Assembly (NCBI GenBank): GCA_004352715.1
Contig: SCFE01000062.1
Location: forward strand, 1,151,605 to 1,215,604
Source: Hofstenia miamia
Lineage: Eukaryota; Xenacoelomorpha; Acoela
Reading direction: 5' to 3'
DNA length: 64,000 bases
The notes below the pieces were generated by a model. The model saw nothing but the letters and a program-made list of their open reading frames with translations, was not told the origin of the DNA and did no database searches. A program made the translations under genes and the position numbers. Position 1 is the stretch's first letter. The number at the start of each line of letters is the position of its first letter. Below, in pieces: positions 59,867 to 64,000 of this stretch.

Positions 59867-62800
59867 TTTTCTGGTCGATATTGGCAGTTCTTCCCAGTGA
59901 AAATGAGGGCCGATTGCTGCCATGTCAAAAATGCCTAAGCAATTTCTGATATCTAAATTTGAAAAAAACGTGCGTAGGGTTCAGTCGTGTTTCAAAATAA
60001 TACGTAGCGTCCTCCACATACTTAGCGCCCATATATATTTGACAACCTTTACCAGAGCACCCGTATATATTTGGTGATTTAAATAAATAAATAAAAATAA
60101 ATACATAAATAAATATATATATATATATATATAAATTTTCCATTTTCGTCTATGACTGCTTGCTTATATAAAATTAGTGAGTCATTTAATAAATAAATAA
60201 AAATTTATATTAAAATGTTTATAAAAATATAGTTGTTATCTTCCAATGTTTTTTTACATTTGCATTGGTTCTGCGGCCTGTTATTCAACAGTTGCGCTTG
60301 TATATAGAAAAAAATTACTTATACAAATTAAAAAGGTGTAAATAAATTTTGCTTTTTAGAAGATTTTACAAATACGTTTTCAATTAAGTCTTCAAGAAAA
60401 ATTAGTTTTTGATGTAAAAATAGCAGAATGAAATTGTGTCATTTAATTACACTAAGATCTCTGCGAGTCAAATTAAAATTATTTCCTGTGCCAATAGCTA
60501 CTAATTAAAATAATATCAAAATAATTAACACAATGATGAATAAAGTTGTACGGAAATGTATCTAGTACAATTTTGTGTCACAGAAAACATTGCAATTGGT
60601 TACCAAAAATCAATTGTAACAGTACACCCAAAACCCATGAATACAATTTATTTAATTAAATATTTATAAAGAAGTGATTGCGGACGTTAAGCACAAATTA
60701 CCAATTGAAGGTGGACTGTTAATAATTAATTTCTCTGTCGTAAATAGCAGACATTGCATGTTTTAAAAGAATGGACGGCCAAAAGTAGCAAGTGAAGAAT
60801 TAATATTTAATGTAACCCATCCTACATTATGCACCTGGCCCTGTTAATTGCTCGAATTTGACACGCAGCCATATTAGAAAGACAAAGAGGGAATTATGTT
60901 AATGGGCTGTTACACCTGCGAATCACGGTGTTATCAAATATTTATAAGCAAATATTAGAACTAGACTGTCTATTTGAAAATTTAATAAATATTTTCGCAA
61001 GCTAATTTAGAGGTAGAAGTGTTTAGACGAAAATTTGTTAAGCAAAAGTAGAATACGTGATGTCGTTTTTCTAACAAGTGGTAATTATAATACACAATTT
61101 TTACTTGAGAAATGATAAAAAAATCATATCCTGTTTGAAAATAATCAAAATTGCTCCTTTTTCCGAAAGAATGCATTCATCGAACATTATGATTTGCACA
61201 AAATTTTCAGGCAATCAAAATTTATTTTAATCAAAATTGAAGGAATGGATTAATTAAAATATACAATGCGAACAGATGTCCTTAAAATGTTTGCAAACCG
61301 ACTTTTTTGGAGCAAAACTCAACCAAAAATAACAAATAGTAAAATATCATTGTGAACATTTTGGGAATTTAGAATGGTTTGAACGAACTTTAAAATCAGT
61401 TTTAATCCTTACAACTTCATATCCTGTGAAACGATTTGATTTTTCCTTTCTGCTTATCACACATGTAACTATGAAATACTCCTGAAGTGGTATTAATTAT
61501 ATGATTATTTATAAAGCTATATTCATTTTATTTCATAAAACCAATATTTTAATAATTTAATCCTACGATGGATAAGTTCTGTAATAGTTTGTTTATAATC
61601 ACATGTAAATTAGGTATACAATGTATATTTTTGAAATTAGCTATATGCCAGCTATGACCTGCCAAAAGTTTATTATATTTTTCAAATTTTTTGCTACTAG
61701 GGTCAATTTCCTGACGTCAGCACCCCATATGAAATTAGAGCACCAAAATATCAACTTTTTTGTTCTCAGCTATATGAAAGCTATAGTCCTACCAAGTTTC
61801 ACAGGTTGATAATGAACAGTATTGATTTATAATAAAGGGTGCTTCAAATGTGAAAAATCCCGTCGTAATAGGGTTAAGAATTAAAAACCTCCCGATAGAG
61901 AGCAAGACAATTCAAATGAAATGGTTTACATAATTTAAAGTAACACACTTTCACAAACTTATATGAATGCGTTAGCTGTTTAGTTCTATGAAAAATTTGC
62001 AAACATATGCTAACGATGTTACTATTTCCATACGTGCGGTGTCAAATGGCTATGTAGGAGGAATACTTAAAAAATTGTTTTGAATTTAAAACTACCAAAT
62101 TGTTACTGAATGAAACACTTTAGATATCCAATATTATCCATGATTATAATCAATGTTAACAAATTGCTTCAGAAAGGCCTATCGAATGATAGCTTAAAAT
62201 CAAAACTATCCTAGTTTAACCTTAACCTATACACAAATTTTTAAATTGTTAATGGTTTCCTGGAAGCACCTTCGGTGCCACCTTTTGTAACTTTACGCAT
62301 GGATGTCTCAATAGGCGTGGGTGAGTTGCCTACATAAAAAGGAACTGCTAAGAATACTTGTTTATCTTATGGGCTTTCTAACTCCTGATTTTCTAAACAA
62401 TAGAAATAGTGAAAATTCAATTTTTTTTAAAAAAATTTCAAAGAAAAATATTACTATTTTTATGTGCTTCAGTCACAGCAATTACACTTTTGTACAACTT
62501 TTCAGCTTTAAGTTCGTGCACGTTCACCAGTAGTTGTTTCCATACCTCAGGATCTTCAAATCTCATAATAGGCTTCGAAAATATTGCTTGAAAATTCGTA
62601 AAGAGGTTTATTCTTCACAATGAACATGGACAGTTTAAGGTAAATTAAAATATTTAATAAAAATAACCAAACATAAAGTACCAATGCTGCTTGAAATGTT
62701 AAATGTCTCTGCAACAAATAAAGAATTTATCAATTCAGAAATCTATTCTTAAATTCAAGGTTTTCATAAGGCTGTCGGTAAAATTCAAACAGAATTGTAT

Positions 62801-64000
62801 TATAATTTTCTGCAGAAACGTGGAACTTCAAAGAAAAATATCCGTAATCTTATTGAAATATATTCATCGTAAAATTAAACTAGAAATTTATGCAATTGAA
62901 TTATAGTTCTCGAATAAAGCAATTTACTTATGGATGGATCTAGAATATGACATGTTTCATTTAAATCCTTATTCACATTTACAATTAAAATTACGCAAAA
63001 CATTTTCGATGCCCAAACAAAAATCAACTTACAAATGAATAATAACAAATGTAATGGTAAATTTCGACTTTCCAAGCCCTATTTAGTTGAATTTGAACAA
63101 ACTTAAGGAAAAACTGTATGTAAATTAGTTTTTCTTAACGGTCTCTTATTTAATCAATTTGCCCATACCGATCAAACTCAACCAACGATCTAGTCAATTC
63201 CATGTACACGCAACTTTCCAAATATAAAAATCCAAGATAATTGTAAGTTTACATCACAACATAAGTTAATAATAGTTTTATCTCTAAGCTATTGGCATTA
63301 CGTACGAATCACAATCAACAACAAAAAATTAGTGGCCATGAATTAATGAAATGGTTGTTAAATTCAACAAAATATCGCAAAGACTCCATGTATTTCATTT
63401 CCACATATTCCACAAAGAAGGTACAGACAAAAATGCTTAATACTTAACTTTTAAATGTAAAATTTATTATTAAAGATTATTTGAAGGTTTTGAGTCTATT
63501 ACTATCATTTAATTTAAACCATAGTATGCCCGGTTACCCTGAGCCAGAATTGAGAGCCAAGTACTTGTTGAAATATCGAATTTTTAATTACAATGAATTC
63601 ATTTGCACAGAATCACACATTCGTAGCATAATTCTGATTATGCTGATTTCTGTTTCATAAAGAGGGAAATCAAATACATTAGTGAATGTGTATTACTTTA
63701 GTGGTGTTGAAATCTAAATACGTTACATCGCATAAAAAAGTAAAAGGTCACAAAATAGAATAAGGAAAAAAGAAAATAAAATATCGTTGATTGCCTGCAT
63801 GAATTCGAATATAGTCGAGTCTACTTGAGACTGAATCAAAGCGGATTTTACCAAAACAGTGCTCGAGGAAAGTGCATTTCTCAATAAAGTTAACGAATTA
63901 CTTCGCCTACAACACTCATCTCCAATAATCAACTTGATTTGTTCAAATTGCTTAGGTATAGAGAATTGAAAGCAAGATGAAAATCGTTCCAATTAAAATG
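58823..64000. other. Terminal intergenic region, no gene recognised
   Basis: AT-rich. (TA)n runs lie at 59825-59866 and 60113-60133. Open frames are below 90 codons with low-complexity or membrane-like content typical of AT-rich DNA. The 89-codon minus-strand frame at 63723-63992 touches the window edge and cannot be judged. Confidence 0.5.

Noticed and set aside
1-64000. CRISPR arrays, operons, ribosome binding sites or other prokaryotic features
   Set aside because: The window is eukaryotic by introns, repeat content and transposon types; no regularly spaced repeat array was seen.

Overview
The window is AT-rich, intron-bearing eukaryotic DNA with many microsatellites and transposon relics. 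The transposon set (a PIF/Harbinger element with a MADF partner protein, an R4/Dong-type LINE, CR1/Jockey-like LINEs, hAT and Tc1 relics) and the local family of 15-hydroxyprostaglandin-dehydrogenase-like reductases point to an arthropod, most likely an insect. The species cannot be told from sequence alone. One assembly gap of exactly 1000 N lies at 1568-2567.

Layout. 1-1567: decayed non-LTR reverse transcriptase. 2584-2690: short tRNA-like (SINE-like) repeat, interrupted by a complete PIF/Harbinger transposon (2691-6673) with about 565-bp terminal inverted repeats, a TTA target duplication and two open genes on opposite strands. 8.6-41 kb: a short-chain dehydrogenase (SDR) array. Four plus-strand copies (8605, 16550, 21637, 25693) are broken by stops, frameshifts, deletions or an insertion. 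Two minus-strand copies (37806-38618 and 39564-40373) are intact and single-exon. A third homologue of the region upstream of the intact copies sits without a gene at 14.19-14.6 kb, and a tiny SDR coding scrap lies at 13.2 kb. Between these are a second LINE fragment (15.05-16.3 kb) and two hAT-like non-autonomous elements (33535-33762 and 35928-36727). 41-50.9 kb has no recognisable gene. 50.9-54.2 kb holds two head-to-tail minus-strand R4/Dong-like LINE copies joined through a TAA repeat. 56.2-57.0 kb is a dead Tc1-like transposase, and 58038-58814 is a hAT deletion derivative with an 8-bp target duplication. The rest is AT-rich DNA with no recognisable gene.

Function. The two intact SDR genes keep the whole Rossmann and catalytic machinery and probably encode cytosolic NAD-dependent alcohol/eicosanoid-type dehydrogenases; the others record birth, conversion and death of duplicates. 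The most striking structure is inside the Harbinger element. By conceptual splicing, the transposase and the MADF/BESS-like accessory gene interlock: the transposase second exon lies inside the last intron of the MADF gene, and the MADF last exon lies inside the transposase intron. All gene models, splice sites and similarities here were read by eye and not confirmed by search or RNA data.
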